Source: Strigamia acuminata
Taxonomy: Eukaryota > Arthropoda > Chilopoda > Geophilomorpha > Linotaeniidae
Assembly: GCA_949358305.1 (NCBI GenBank)
Contig: OX442318.1
Span: 6,558,501-6,622,500, forward strand
DNA length: 64,000 nucleotides
Reading direction: 5' to 3'
A program made the translations under genes and the position numbers. The notes below the pieces were generated by a model. It saw nothing but the letters and a program-made list of their open reading frames with translations. It did not search any database and was not told the DNA's origin. Shown one piece after another: positions 1-12,175 of this stretch; position 1 is the stretch's first letter, and every line of letters begins with the position of its first letter.

Positions 1-73
1 ATTCGATTTTTAGACATTTAACGTTGATTTTAGTCGATTTTTAGACATTTAAAATTGATTTTTGTCATTTTAG

Positions 74-3000
74 GCTACGATGGAAGATATAAGTCGTGAT
101 TTAAGCAGTGGAAAGCAACGTCAACTCGATAGTGATCAGAATTTGAAAACTGTAAGTTGTTAAATTTTGGATTTTTTATTGGAAAATTAATTTTATTATT
201 ATAATTTATTTATTTATTTTTTTTAGAGATTACAAGACAGACTTAAATTACCCATTGCGCAGTCGAAGGAACAGATCCTCGACGCTGTTAATAGAAACCC
301 GGTGATAATCATTCGAGGAGCAACTGGTTGCGGAAAGACAACACAAGTTCCGCAATTCATTTTGGACAGTTACGTTGACGCTGGGCATGGATCAGAGTGC
401 TCAATTATTGTTACACAGGTATAAAACTAGTTTTAAGAAGCATAACAACACTTTCACGCGTAAAAATGGATCCTTTTAGACCAAAAATGCTTTATTATAG
501 TCTTTATTAGACCGAGAAAGTACAAAAATACGCATTTTAGGCTAAAGAAAGTGCAAAAATGCACATTTTATGCACCAGAACGTGCAAAAATGCACATTGT
601 ATGCACTAGAACGTGCAAAAATGCACATTTTGGGTTACTAAAGGGCAAAAATGCACATTTTATGCACTAGAACGTGCAAAAATGCACATTTTGGGTTACT
701 AAAGGGCAAAAATGCACATTTTGGACCTATTAAAGTACAAAAATCCATTTTTTAGACCCAAATAAAAATAGATTTTAATTTGATCTGCCATTTTGATTTC
801 AGCCTCGTCGGATTAGTGCAGTGTCAGTCGCCGAGCGAGTTGCCGAAGAGCGCGGCGAGGACATCGGTGTATCAACCGGTTACAGCGTCCGCTTCGAATC
901 GGCCCTGGCTCGCCCTTACGGCGCCGTCATGTTCTGCACCGTGGGCGTCCTTCTGCGCAAACTGGAATCCGGTCTCCGCGGGGTCTCCCACATAATCGTC
1001 GACGAAATCCACGAGCGCGACCTCAACACCGACTTCGTCATGGTCGTCCTGCGCGACATGGTCATGACTTACCAACACATGCGCCTCATTCTCATGTCCG
1101 CCACCATCGACACGTCCATGTTTAGCAATTATTTCAACAATTGCCCCATCGTCGAGGTCCTCGGACGCTCCTACCCGGTGCAAGGTGACGGTTTAACCCT
1201 TTGATCGCGTGGTGGCGCTCATTAGTGGTTTTTATTTTTTGACAGAATATTACTTGGAGGATTGCATACAGATGTTGTCGTTTGTTCCGCCGATGGAGTC
1301 GAGGAAGAAGAAAGACAAGGACGACGTGCCGGACGACGAACTGGACGAAAACTTGAATAAAGTGGTCGGGCCGGATTATTCGGACGCGACGCGTCAGTCG
1401 ATGGCGAAGTTGAACGAGAAGGAATTGTCGTTTGAGTTGATTGAGGTGCGTTGGCGATTTGATTGGGTTTTTAATTGGGTTTTTTAATTTTTGTTTGTTG
1501 GATTTAGGCGTTGCTGCACTATGTTGACGGGTTACGCATTCCTGGAGCCGTCCTCATATTTTTACCCGGATGGAATTTGATTTTTTGTTTAATGCGACAT
1601 CTACAACAACATCCAGTTTTCGGTCAATAGATGTTTATTTTGTGCGATTTACTGGCTGTTAAATGAATTTAGTCAATAGTTAATGCACGTTTTGAGTGCA
1701 ATTTGCTCTGAAATTTAGTTGGTAATTGCGAGTTTTAGTCTAATTTAAACTGAAATTTAGCTGTAAACGTGTTTATTTGCTTGTTTCAGTTTAATTTACA
1801 CTAAAATGTAGTTGTAAACCTGTTTATTTTCTTGTTTTAGTTTAATTTACACTAAAATTTAGTTGTAAACCTGTTTATTTTTTTGTTTTAGTTTAATTTA
1901 CACTGAAATTTATTTGTAAACCTGTTTATTTGCTTGTTTTAGTCTAAATTACACTGAAATTTAGCTGTATACGTGTTTATTTTCTGGTTTTAGTCTAATT
2001 TACACTAAAATTTAGTTGTAAACTTGTTTATTTGCTTGTTTCAGTCTAATTTACACTGAAATTTAGCTATAAACGTGTTTATTTGCTGGTTTCAGTCTAA
2101 TTTACACTAAAATTTGGTTGTAAACGTGTTTATTTGCTTGTGTTAGTCTAATTTATACTGAAATTTAGCTGTAAACGCGTTTATTTGCTAGTTTTAGTCT
2201 AATTTACACTGAAATTTAGCTGTAAACGTGTTTATTTGCTGGTTTCAGTTGAATTTATACTGAAAATCGGTTTTAAATGAGGTTAATTGCCAGTTTTTTT
2301 GCACGTTTAGTTAGTAATTTAATTGTGGAAACTTTATTTAAAATAGTATTTTATTTCAGGATCTACTGCATATCTTATATTGCCACTACATTCCCAAATT
2401 CCACGCGAGGAGCAGCACAGAGTGTTCGAGCCGGTGCGGGACGGAGTCACGAAAATTATTCTCGCCACTAACATCGCCGAAACAAGCATCACGATCAACG
2501 ATGTTGTTTACGTGATCGATTCGTGCAAGTACGCGATTCTAAGGAGAAGAAACAAATAATCTAAATCGATTAATATTAATTAAATTGGTTTCTTTCAGAG
2601 CTAAGATGAAGTTGTTCACCGCGCACAACAACATGACCAACTACGCCACCGTGTGGGCGTCCAAGACGAATTTGGAGCAACGGAGAGGACGCGCGGGCCG
2701 AGTTAGACCCGGATTTTGCTTCCACTTGTGCAGTCGAGCTCGACTTGACAAGTAAAATCTAAATTTTAAAACAAAATTAATTTTTTTTAATTTTTTAATT
2801 TTTTTTAGGTTGGAGGCGCATACGACACCGGAGATATTTCGGACACCTTTGCACGAGATTTCGTTGGCCATCAAGCTATTAAGACTCGGACAAATCGCCG
2901 ACTTTTTAGCCAAGGCGATCGAACCGCCACCGATCGACGCCGTCATTGAATCGGAAGTCATGCTCAGAGGTTGTTTAGATTTATTAATTACGTTAATTGG

Positions 3001-4860
3001 AATGGAAATTAATTTTTTTGTTTGGTTTTAGAGCTCGGTGCGTTGGATAAGATGGACGAATTGACGCCGTTGGGTAAAATACTTGCCCGGTTGCCTGTCG
3101 AACCACGACTGGGCAAAATGATCATTTTAGGATGCGTTTTCGGGTAAGTTTAAAAATAGAAATTTATTGAATGGGTTTTTTATTATTATTTTTTAATTAG
3201 TTGTGGCGATGCCATGTGTACGATCGCGGCGTACAGTTCTACATTCCCGGATCCGTTCGTCACCGGTATTGATCAACGACGATTGACGTGGCAGCAACGA
3301 CAGTTCTCTGGAACGAGGTTCAGCGACCATGTGGCGTTGATTAGCGCGTTTCAAGCGTGGGACGATGCGAGAATGGGCGGCGAACAAGCGGAGTTTGCGT
3401 TTTGCGAGCAAAAGGGGCTGTCGGTGCCGACGCTTCGTGTCACTTGGGAAGCAAAAGTAAAAAAAAATAAAAAATTGAAATTTCTGTTAAAATTTTATAA
3501 TTAAATTAAATTAAATAATTTTCAGAACCAATTGCGAGAGTTGCTTCAAATGGCGGGTTTCTCGGAGGATTGCATGTGTCCACAGATGATGAACTTCTCG
3601 GGCCCCGACCCGAAGTTGGACATGGTCATCGCACTTCTTTGCATGGGATATTGTGCGTTGGGTTTTAAATTGACACGGATTTTGGGTTTTTTTGGGGAAT
3701 ATAATTGATTTTTGTACGGTTTGATAGATCCGAATGTGTGTTATCACAAAGAGAAGCGGAAGGTTCTCACCACCGAAATGAAAGCTGCGCTCATACATAA
3801 ATCGTCCGTGAATTGCTCGAATAAGGAAACCAATTTTCCCTCACCTTTTTTCGTCTTTGGGGAAAAAGTAAATTTATTTTTTAAATATTTTTTAAATATT
3901 TTTTTCAAATTTTATTTATTTTTTCCAGATACGCACGCGAGCTGTGTCTTGCAAACAAATGACAATGGTCACACCGATACATTTGCTGCTGTTCGGTTCA
4001 CGGAAAGTCGAATTCGTCAACGGAATCGTCAAATTGGACAATTGGTATACAAATAATGATCTCAAATAATGGCCGGGTGCCATATTTAATTTTTTTTTTT
4101 ACGTTTTTGCAGGATCAATTTGAAAATGCCGGTCGAGTCCGCCGCTCGCACCGTGGCCATCCGCCCGGCCATCGAGGCCCTCATCGTGCGCGCGTGCAGC
4201 GATCCCGAATCGTCGACGGAGATCAAAACCAACACCGACGACAAATCCATCAACGTCATTCGACAGCTCTGTCGTCCGTCCGCCATCATAACTCCTCCGA
4301 CGGAACCGCAATCTACGCCCGGGTACGACCAAACCGCCGAATTCGAACCAACAAACTTAAAAACGTGTCATTTTTCCAACAGAATGAATTACCCGCGACC
4401 ACCGCCGGCTTTCGGATTCAGACCGCCGAAACGACTCCGAGGCAACAGTTGGTCTTCGGGGGGCAACTGGAGGGGCGGTGGGTCGAACATGAGCGGGGGC
4501 AGCGACAGTTCGGCAGAAATCGGGAGCGGGGAGAGCGGCAGAGGTGGGAATTGGAACCGCGGGGGCGGGAATTGGGGGGGCGGAAGCCGGGGAGGAAATT
4601 GGGGGGGCGGAGGAGGAGGAGGGAACTGGAACGAACGTGGAAACGGGCACAATGGAGGCGGCGGCGGAGGGAATTGGAACGAACGTGGAAACGGGCACAA
4701 TGGAGGCGGCGGAGGAGGGAATTGGGGCGGAAGGGGCAATGGAGGCGGTTACGGGAACAGGCAGGGGAATTTTGGGGGGCGGGGGATGTACGGGATGCCG
4801 AGAAGGGGCTCCGGAAGGCCTTTCCAACGCGGGGGAGGGTACAGGGGTTATTCCTATTGA
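74..4860 (+). CDS. mle: ATP-dependent RNA helicase maleless / DHX9, 5' end missing
   Basis: DEIH-box RNA helicase (DHX9, maleless in flies), which unwinds double-stranded RNA and RNA-DNA hybrids in the nucleus. I join 14 exons: 74-151, 227-418, 803-1184, 1246-1445, 1508-1622, 2360-2528, 2599-2751, 2809-2969, 3032-3143, 3201-3456, 3526-3652, 3728-3867, 3929-4044, 4113-4860. The sum is 983 codons with all phases matching. Visible motifs are Walker [10 protein letters not shown] (exon 2), DEIH and SAT (exon 3), QRRGRAGR-like motif VI (exon 7), the HA2 and OB-fold regions, and a Gly-rich tail with GGGGNW-type repeats (4440-4850). The dsRNA-binding domains expected upstream lie outside the window. 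A 60-nt in-frame stretch (4323-4382) has GT..AG ends and may be an optional intron. Identity is certain at family level; the dosage-compensation role known from Drosophila is not implied. Confidence 0.96.
520..750. repeat. Degenerate direct repeats in a maleless intron
   Basis: Imperfect direct repeats built on the words cgtgcaaaaatgcacatttt and gggttactaaagggcaaaaa. They fill most of intron 419-802 and contain no gene. Confidence 0.7.
1735..2262. repeat. 51-bp tandem repeat in a maleless intron
   Basis: About ten copies of a 51-bp unit. The word gtttattt recurs at near-constant 51-base steps (1771, 1822, 1873, 1924, 1975 and on). The repeats make up most of the enlarged intron 1623-2359. 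Confidence 0.85.
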
Positions 4861-5012
4861 GTTTTTGCTCGTTTGTGGAAAGGAATTTGTAGCGGTTTTA
4901 TTTTATTTTATTTACTAATGTAATGAATGAAAGATTGAGAAATGTTTTTTATTTTTTATTTTCTTTTTTGTGCAATATTGGGGTACAAATGACGGAGTTT
5001 GCGCGGATTTGT

Positions 5013-7028
5013 TTAATTGGTTTGGAGAATTACTATGACGTATGTTAGCAACGTTGCGACGAGCTGGAAGATAAGTGTGGGTTGTTATTAGAAGTGTTTT
5101 TATGTGGTTACAGTGATGTGGTTACAGTGAGGATGGATCCTTTGGTTAGAATGAAGTAACCGGACACGTCGATGCCGATTTGTTTCGAGGAGAAGTCTTG
5201 CATGAATAAATGACAAGTCCAGTTGTTGACGTCTTTCTGGCTCGACGCGTTGAATGCCTGTAGTGTTTTGAGAGGTTTAAAATGAATAAATTTGTGTAGT
5301 TGTCAATGGAATGTTTGGTTTTACTTGAGGGTCGTAGTGGTGGTCTTGGCAGTCTGTTAATTTTGTTATCGCAATTGCAGTTGCGTGAGCCTGTGAATTA
5401 AAAAAATAAGAATACAGGTTGAAGCTCGCTGTTGCGAACACCGTATGTAACGAATTTGTCGCAATAACAATTTTTTTTTTTTTTTTGGTTGTTCGCCCTA
5501 TTTCTCCCATGTTAAATTATTTCGTCAAAATAAACTTTCTGTTGCTAAAACGTTTGACTATAAAGAAACCAGAAATGCACCAGAAATATCCAAGTACTTC
5601 ATAATTGCGAACATTTCCAGTTAAAAGTGACCACATTTTCTCATGACTTTGAGGATTTTAAGTATTTTTCTCAGAATTTTTATGTTTTTAAAGTGTCTTC
5701 TCATTATGATGCAATTTTATGCACATCAAAACTGAGAAAATTTACAAAAATTGCAGGTTTTTAAAGAAATACACTTAAAAACATCAAATCTATAAGAAAA
5801 TACACATAAAAACATCAAAACTATGAGAAAATACTTAAAAATGTCAAAATCATGAGAAAATACATCCAAAAACGCCAGAATCATCTTTGCTATGCTTTTT
5901 CTAATTATTGTAAATTGTGTTTCTTAAGTTTCTTAGGTTTTTCTCTTTACAATGAAATACTCGTTAAGAACTCGCTGTTGCGAACCATTTTTTGCTTCCC
6001 CTACTTGTTTGACCTGTAATTGGAAACACCAAAATTAATATATACCTACATCTAATTCTTACCTTTTCCTTGACAAGGGCAGCACACCTATACATAACCA
6101 ACAGTAATAAAAGTCCACGAATCGTGTTAAATACTGAAAAACTTAAATGAAATTCGCTCGTAACTACAAACCGCAGCGTCACGCAAATATAAACAACATC
6201 TGCAGCTATCCAAGCACCCAGCAACGTGTCGAATAATTTATTCACACGATTCAACCGATCGATGTGTCCGTAATAAGCATAATGACAATTCAACATAAGC
6301 GTCTTCCGCTCGTCCAACACGCCGAATGATGCCAAACTTCTTTCCACGTCATTCAAAACACGCTGGAAATTAAACGCGAGTAAGACACAAATATAAACAA
6401 ACAGAACTTTAGTCGTCTCGTTGAAAAGCGCAGGATACCAATAGTAAATTGTAAATATCTTCATCATGATCATAAAATCGTAATTATCGACTTTCACGAA
6501 ATCCGTAAATATCCCTGCCACAACGGTAATTAAAATGACGACGTGCGACGCAACCAACACGCGAAACACGATCTTCCACGCACGTTTCTTATCGTAATCC
6601 GTGACATTCTCCACCAATTCAGTCAGACATTGCGAAAATTGCTTTTGTCTCTTGTACACCACGACCAAACACACGCCAGATTGAGTCGCGTAAGCAGCCA
6701 TGCCTATCAAAATGCACATTTTTTCAATTGAAATATTATACGTGAATTGGTGTATGAACATCGATGTTGTTACTACGTGAGTAACTACGAATGATAGTAC
6801 AAAAAATGCAAAACAACATCTCCGTGCTGTGCCCACGTTTTCATTTGACATGTTAATCCCGTAGCAGTTGTAGAAATATCTCCAAAAGCGATTAATGTTT
6901 GATGTGTTGTTATCCATGTTTGATTCCAAATTATGGACCTGCATGGTTGCTTTCTTCGATTGGAGTGGCACATAATCCACACTAAGTGTCGATAATAGAT
7001 CACTTGAGGGAGTCATGGTAACAGTCAT
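5013..7028 (-). CDS. Gustatory receptor, copy A
   Basis: Insect gustatory receptor (7tm_7 family), a seven-pass ligand-gated chemoreceptor channel of sensory neurons. Four exons read on the minus strand: 7028-6063, 5390-5325, 5257-5126, 5063-5013 (stop 5013-5015). All introns are phase 0, as is usual for the C-terminal introns of insect Grs, and the product is 404 aa. The last exons read GYFIL..GSILT and then TYVIVILQT, which is the family's TYhhhhhQF signature with T in place of F. Several hydrophobic segments are visible in exon 1. Intron 1 is swollen by a 602-bp MITE that keeps the frame open past the splice site, so the raw exon 1 ORF has a false C-terminus. An alternative start is the ATG of MDNNTSN. 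Tail to tail with maleless. Confidence 0.88.
5415..6016. mobile_element. Pogo/Tigger-like MITE in intron 1 of Gr copy A
   Basis: 602-bp element starting CAGGTTGAAGCTCGCTGTTG and ending GACCTG, flanked by TA on both sides (5413-5414 and 6017-6018). Gr copies C, D and E lack it: their intron 1 is about 70-80 bp, so the empty state is visible. The CAGGTTGAA-type end and TA target fit pogo/Tigger elements of the Tc1-mariner group. No transposase is present. The right terminal repeat is shorter than in the copy at 7834-8748. Confidence 0.75.
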
Positions 7029-7432
7029 TAGTAGAAGGTAGAGTGTTTGCCATAATTCATTAGTGTTTTTATATTACTTTTGGATGTAAATATTGAACGT
7101 GTACTACCCCCCGTAGTTGTATGCAGTTTATTATGAGACAATATCGGTGCTTTGCTGCATTGCACTATTTAACTTCTCTTCAGCGGATTTGCTGTTCAAG
7201 CTTTGGTGCAAAGTATCATGTACTTTTTGGCGCAAGATGAAACTTGTGTGATGTGTTGCACAGTGGTTATTCGTATTGTTTTTGCTGTTTGTCGTTGGTT
7301 GTTTATTGAAAGGAATTTGTACATACATAATTTAATTTCAAAATGTATTCAATAACAAGATTGAATAATGTTTTTATTTTATTTTTGTGCAGTATAAGGG
7401 GGTACACATGGCGAAATTTTTATTGGATTTAT
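7029..7432. other. Shared 5' flank of the Gr copies
   Basis: No gene seen. The stretch from about 7040 to 7260 resembles the regions upstream of Gr copies C (11140-11350) and D (13600-13700), including the word catcggtgctttgct or a close variant. It marks the duplicated Gr block and probably holds the Gr promoters. I cannot place a promoter. Confidence 0.5.
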
Positions 7433-7833
7433 TCACTTGGTTTGGAGAATTACTATGACGTATGTTAGCAATGTAGCGAAGAGCTGGAAGAAAAGTGTGG
7501 ATTGTTATTAGAAGTGTTTTGGTGTGGTTACAGTGATGTGATTACGGTGAGGATGGATCCTTTGGTTAGAATGAAGTAACCGGACACGTCGATGCCGATT
7601 TGTTTTGAGAAGAAGTCTTGCATGAATAAATGACAAGTCCAGTTGTTGACGTCTTTCTGGCTCGACGCGTTGAATGCCTGTAGTGTTTTGAGAAGTTTAA
7701 AATGAATAAATTTGTGTAGTTGTCGATGGAATGTTTGGTTTTACTTGAGGGTCGTAGTGGTGGTCTTGGCAATCTGTTAATTTTGTTATCGCAATTGCAG
7801 TTGCGTGAGCCTGTGAATTAAAAAATAAGAATA

Positions 7834-8748
7834 CAGGTTGAAGCCCGCTATTGCGAACACCGTTATAGCGAATTCCTCGCTATGACAATTTTCTTTTTTT
7901 TGGTTGTCTGCCTTATTTCTGCCATGTTAAATTATTTCGTCAACTTTCGTTATTAAAAAATTTCACTATCAGGAAGCAAAAGTGCATCAGAAATACCCAA
8001 GTACTTCATAATTGCGAACATTTCCAGTTAAGAATGACCTCATTTTCTCATGACTTTGATGTTTTTAAGTGTGTTTTCTCATGACTTTGATGTTTCTAAG
8101 TCTATTTTTTCATAATTTTGACGTTTTTATGTATATTTTCTCATAATTTTGACGTTTTTATGTATATTTTCTCATAATTTTTATGTTTTTATGTATATTT
8201 TCTCATAATTTTGACGTTTTTATGTATATTTTCTCATAATTTTTATGTTTTTATGTATATTTCTTCATAATTTTAATGTTTTTATGTATATTTTCTCATA
8301 ATTTTTATGTTTTTATGTATATTTTCTCATAATTTTTATGTTTTTATGTATATTTTCTCATAATTTTTATGTTTTTAAAGTGTCTTCTCATTATGAAGCA
8401 TTTTGATGCACATCAGAACTGAGAAAATTTACAAAAACTGCAGGTTTCTAAAGAAAATACACTTAAAAACATCAAAACTATGAGAAAATACTTAAAATGT
8501 CAAAGTTATGAGAAAATTCTTAAAAACGTCAAACCCATGAGAAAATACTTAAAAATGTCAAATTCACGAGAAAATACATCCAAAAACGCCACAATCATCT
8601 TTGCTAAGATTTTTATAATTCTTGTAAATTATGTTTCTTAAGTTTCTTAGGTTTTTCTCTTTATAATGAAATACTCGTTGTTAAGAACTCGCTATTGCGA
8701 ACCATTTTTTGCTTCCCCTACTTGTTTGTAATAGTGAGGTTCGACCGG
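7834..8748. mobile_element. Pogo/Tigger-like MITE in intron 1 of Gr copy B, expanded
   Basis: 915-bp homologue of the element at 5415-6016 at the same intron position. It starts CAGGTTGAAGCCCGCTATTG and ends GTGAGGTTCGACCGG, with TA on both sides. The extra length comes from a 31-bp tandem array inside it. Confidence 0.75.
8045..8390. repeat. 31-bp tandem repeat inside the MITE
   Basis: About ten copies of a 31-bp unit containing cataatttt and gtttttatgtatattttc. Steps of 31 bases are clear (8111, 8142, 8173). The copy A element has only a trace of it. Confidence 0.8.
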
Positions 8749-9704
8749 TAATTGAAAACACCAAAATTAATATATACCTGCATCTACTTCTTACCTTTTC
8801 CTTGACAAGGGCAGCACACTTATACATAACCAACAGTAACAAAACTGCGCGAATCGTGTTAAGTAATGAAAAACTTAAATGAAATTCGTTCGTAACTATA
8901 AACCGCAGCGTCACGCAAATATAAACAACATCTCCAGCTATCCACGCACCTAACAACGGATCGAATAATTTATTCACACGATTCAACCGATCGATGTGTC
9001 CGTAATAAGCATAATGACAATTCAACATAAGCGTCTTCCGCTCGGCTAACTCGCCGAATGATGCCAAACTTCTTTCCACGTCACTCAAAACACGCTGGAA
9101 ATTAAACGCGAGAAAAGACAAACATAAACAAACAGAACTTTAGTCGTCTCGTTGAAAAGCGCAGGATACCAATGATAAAGTGTAAACACTTCATCGTGGT
9201 CAAAAATCCGTAATTGTCGAATTCTGTGTAATCCAAAAATATCTCTCCTACAATAGTAATTACAATCACGACATTGGACGCAACCATCACTCGGAACACG
9301 ACCGTGCACGACAGCCGAGATATTTTCCACCAGTTGATTCAGACATTGCGAAAATTGGTGTTATCTCTTGTACACCACAACCAAACACTCGATAGGTTGA
9401 GTCCCATAAGTAGTCACGGACAACAAAAGGCATATTTTTTTAATTGAAATATTGTAAATGATGTTACTGCTCCATGAGTTACCACCAATAATATTACGTA
9501 TATTGTAAAACAACATTTCCTTGCAGTGCTCACGTTTTCATCCGACATGTTAATCCCATAGCACTTATAGAAATATCTCCAAAAGCGATTATGTTTGATG
9601 TATCTACTAATGTAATGAATGAAAGATTGAGAAATATTTTTTACTTTTTATTTTTTTTTTTGTGCAATATTGGGGTACAAATGACGGAGTTTGCTCGGAT
9701 TTCT

Positions 9705-10975
9705 TTAATTGGTTTGGAGAATTACTATGACGTATGTTAGCAACGTTGCGACGAGCTGGAAGATAAGCATGGATTGTTATTAGAAGTGTGTTGGTGTGGT
9801 TACAGTCATGTGATTACAGTGAGGATGGATCCTTTGGTTAGAATAAAGTAACCGGACACGTCGATACCGATTTGTTTTGAGGAGAAGTCTTGCATGAATA
9901 AATGACAAGTCCAGTTGTTTACGTCTCTCTGATTCGACGCGTTGAATGCCTGTAGTGTTTTGAGAAGTTAAAAATGAATAAATTGCACAGATGTCATTGG
10001 AATGTTTGGTTTTACTTGAGGATCGTAATGGTGGTCGTGACAATCCGTTAACTTTGTGATTGAAATTGCAGCGGCGTGAGCCTAAGCGAATTAAAAAATA
10101 ATCATAATTACAAACATCAAAAACAGCATAAACCTAAATCTACTTCTTACCTTTTCCTTGACAAGAGCAGCATATCTATACATAACCAGCAGTAAACAAA
10201 GTACTCGAATCGTATAAACTATGGAAAAACTCAAAAGACTCAAAGTAACTACAAACCGCAGCGTCACGCAAATATAAACAACATCTGCAGCTATCCAAGC
10301 ACCCAACAACGGGCTGAATAATTTATTCACTCGATTCAACTGGTGGACGTGCCCGTAATAACTGTAATGATAATTCAACACGAGCGTCTTCCGCTCGGCT
10401 AACTCGCCAAATGATTCCAAACTTCTCTCCACGTCGGTCAAAACACGTTGGAAATTAAACGCGAGTAAGACACAAATATAAACAAACAGAACTTTAGTCG
10501 TCTCGTTGAAAAGCGCAAAAAACCAATGGTAAAGTGTAAATATCTTCATCGTGATCAAAAGTCCGTGGAATAGAATATCAGCCGATAACATCTCTAATAC
10601 AGTGGTAATTACGATCACGAAATTGGACGCAACCATCACTCGAAACACGATGTTCCACGCACGTTTCTCGTCAACAGCTGACATATTTTCCACCAGTTGA
10701 TTCAGACATTGTGAAAATTGGTGTTGTCTCTTGTACATCGTAGCCAGACACACAAAAGATTGAGTCCAATATGCAATCGTGGACAACAAAATGCATATTT
10801 TGTCAATTGAATGATCGTAAATGATGTCGCGTACAAAACTCGATGTTACTGCCGCGTTAGTTACTACGAGTGATGTTACAAAAATTGCAAAACAACATTT
10901 CCGTGCTGCGCTCACGTTTTCATCCGACATGTTAATCCCATAGCACTTGTAGAAATATCTCCAAAAACGATTCAT
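9705..10975 (-). CDS. Gustatory receptor, copy C
   Basis: Intact four-exon insect gustatory receptor: 10975-10151, 10081-10016, 9949-9818, 9755-9705 (stop 9705-9707). All introns are phase 0 and the product is about 357 aa. The start is the ATG of MNRFWRYF; copies A and D have the same segment preceded by more residues, so the N-terminus is short. Intron 1 is only 69 bp and carries no MITE. The C-terminus reads TYVIVILQTN, matching the family signature. Closely related to copy D (shared HVHQLN, LESFGELAERK and VLNYHYSYYGH), more distant from copy A. Confidence 0.87.
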
Positions 10976-11559
10976 GTTTGATGTACAAGTAGTGCCAACT
11001 ACATTTGGCCTGCGTGATTGCTTCTTTCGACTGTTTTAAGCGCAGTGTTTGGTGGAAATGACAGATAACTGACACAAAGTAATGGTAATAGATCATTTGT
11101 GGGGAAAAAATTAAGTAGTCATGGTAATACTCATTACCAGAACGTGTGTTTGCCGCAATCCATTATTTTTTATTACTTTTAGATACAAATATTGAATGTG
11201 TGCTGCCCCTCGTAGTTTTACTGCATTTTGTATGAGACAACATCGGTGCTTTGCTACATTGCACCATTTAAACTTCTCCGCATCGAATTGCTTTTCTGGC
11301 TTGGCTGCAAAGCATCATTTACTTTTTGGCGATTCTAAGATGAACTTTGTGCTCGACTTTGTGTGATGTGAAATAAATGTATTTCTTCTAAAATATTAAA
11401 CTTCAATGGAATTCTTGTAATGATTTAGTGCTGCAATTTGTTCTTATTAAACTGTTGTTACCCTCTTATAGAATTTAAAGCTGATCAGTGATCACTTCCA
11501 AATTTCCCAATGTGACATAATAACGTCAAAATGACATTATCATATGAAGACTTTGTCCC
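10976..11559. other. 5' flank of Gr copy C, duplicated at 17310-17577
   Basis: No gene seen. The stretch 11180-11560 matches 17320-17577 closely, including catcggtgctttgct and the words around gacattatca. It ends where the maleless-tail copy begins (11560), so that point is a duplication junction. Confidence 0.55.
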
Positions 11560-12018
11560 CTTAAAAACATGTCATTTTTCCAACAGAATGAATTACCCAC
11601 GACCACTACCGGCTTTTGGATTCAGACCGCCGAAACGTCTCCGAGGCAGCAGTCGGTCTTCGGGGGGCAATTTGAGGGGCAGTGGGTCAAACATGAGCGG
11701 GGGCAGCGACAGTTCGGAAGAAATTAGGAGCGTGGAGAGCGGCAGAGGTGGAAATTGGAACTGTGGTGGCGGGAATTGGGGTGTCGGAAGCCGGGGAGGA
11801 AATTGGGGGGGCGGAGGAAGAGGGGGAGGGAGCTGGAATGAACGTGGTAATGAGCACAATGGAGGAGGCGGCGGAGGAAATTGGAGCGGAAGGGGCAATG
11901 GAGGCGGCTACGGGAACAGACAGGGAATTTTGGGGGGCGGGGGGTCTACGGGATGCCGAGAAGGGGTTCCGGAAGGCCTTTCCAACGCGGGGGAGGGTAC
12001 AGGGGTTATTCCTATTGA
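11560..12018 (+). pseudogene. Captured copy of the maleless last-exon tail
   Basis: Duplicate of 4352-4860. It begins within the sequence before the acceptor-like tttttccaacag and runs through [19 protein letters not shown], the GGNW repeats and the same stop region. Near 11923-11930 it reads acagacagggaatttt where the parent has acaggcaggggaatttt. The one-base loss shifts frame, so the last residues (parent YRGYSY) are lost. It has no helicase domain and no start context of its own. Because it keeps parental sequence upstream of the acceptor-like site, it came by DNA duplication, not retroposition. It sits just 3' of Gr copy D, exactly as maleless sits 3' of copy A. Confidence 0.9.
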
Positions 12019-12175
12019 GTTTTTGCTCGTTTGTGGAAAGGAATTTGTAGCGGTTTTATTTTATTTTATTTTATTTACTAATGTAATGAATGAAAGATTG
12101 AGAAATGTTTTTTATTCTTTATTTTCTTTTTTGTGCAATATTGGGGTACAAATGACGGAGTTTGCTCGGATTTGT

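Larger units (their letters stand above)
7433..9600 (-). pseudogene. Gustatory receptor pseudogene, copy B
   Basis: Three downstream exons are intact: 7810-7745, 7677-7546 and 7483-7433, the last ending TYVIVILQTK and stop. Exon 1 (about 9600-8795) is broken. Near 9108-9120 it reads gagaaaagac where copy D has gagtaaaagac, a one-base loss that shifts frame in the middle of the conserved VYVC..LAFNF segment. More shifts lie upstream (9300-9480). The 5' end is cut near 9600, just before the start codon region, and joins the 3' flank of copy C. Intron 1 carries the same MITE as copy A, enlarged. It could only act as a truncated product; I call it a pseudogene. Confidence 0.85.

Noticed and set aside
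872-1183. Antisense ORF over the maleless DEIH exon
   Set aside because: Shadow of a strongly conserved helicase exon.
4357-4827. Pro-rich antisense ORFs over the maleless Gly-rich tail
   Set aside because: Complement of Gly codons in the RGG-like tail; no independent support.
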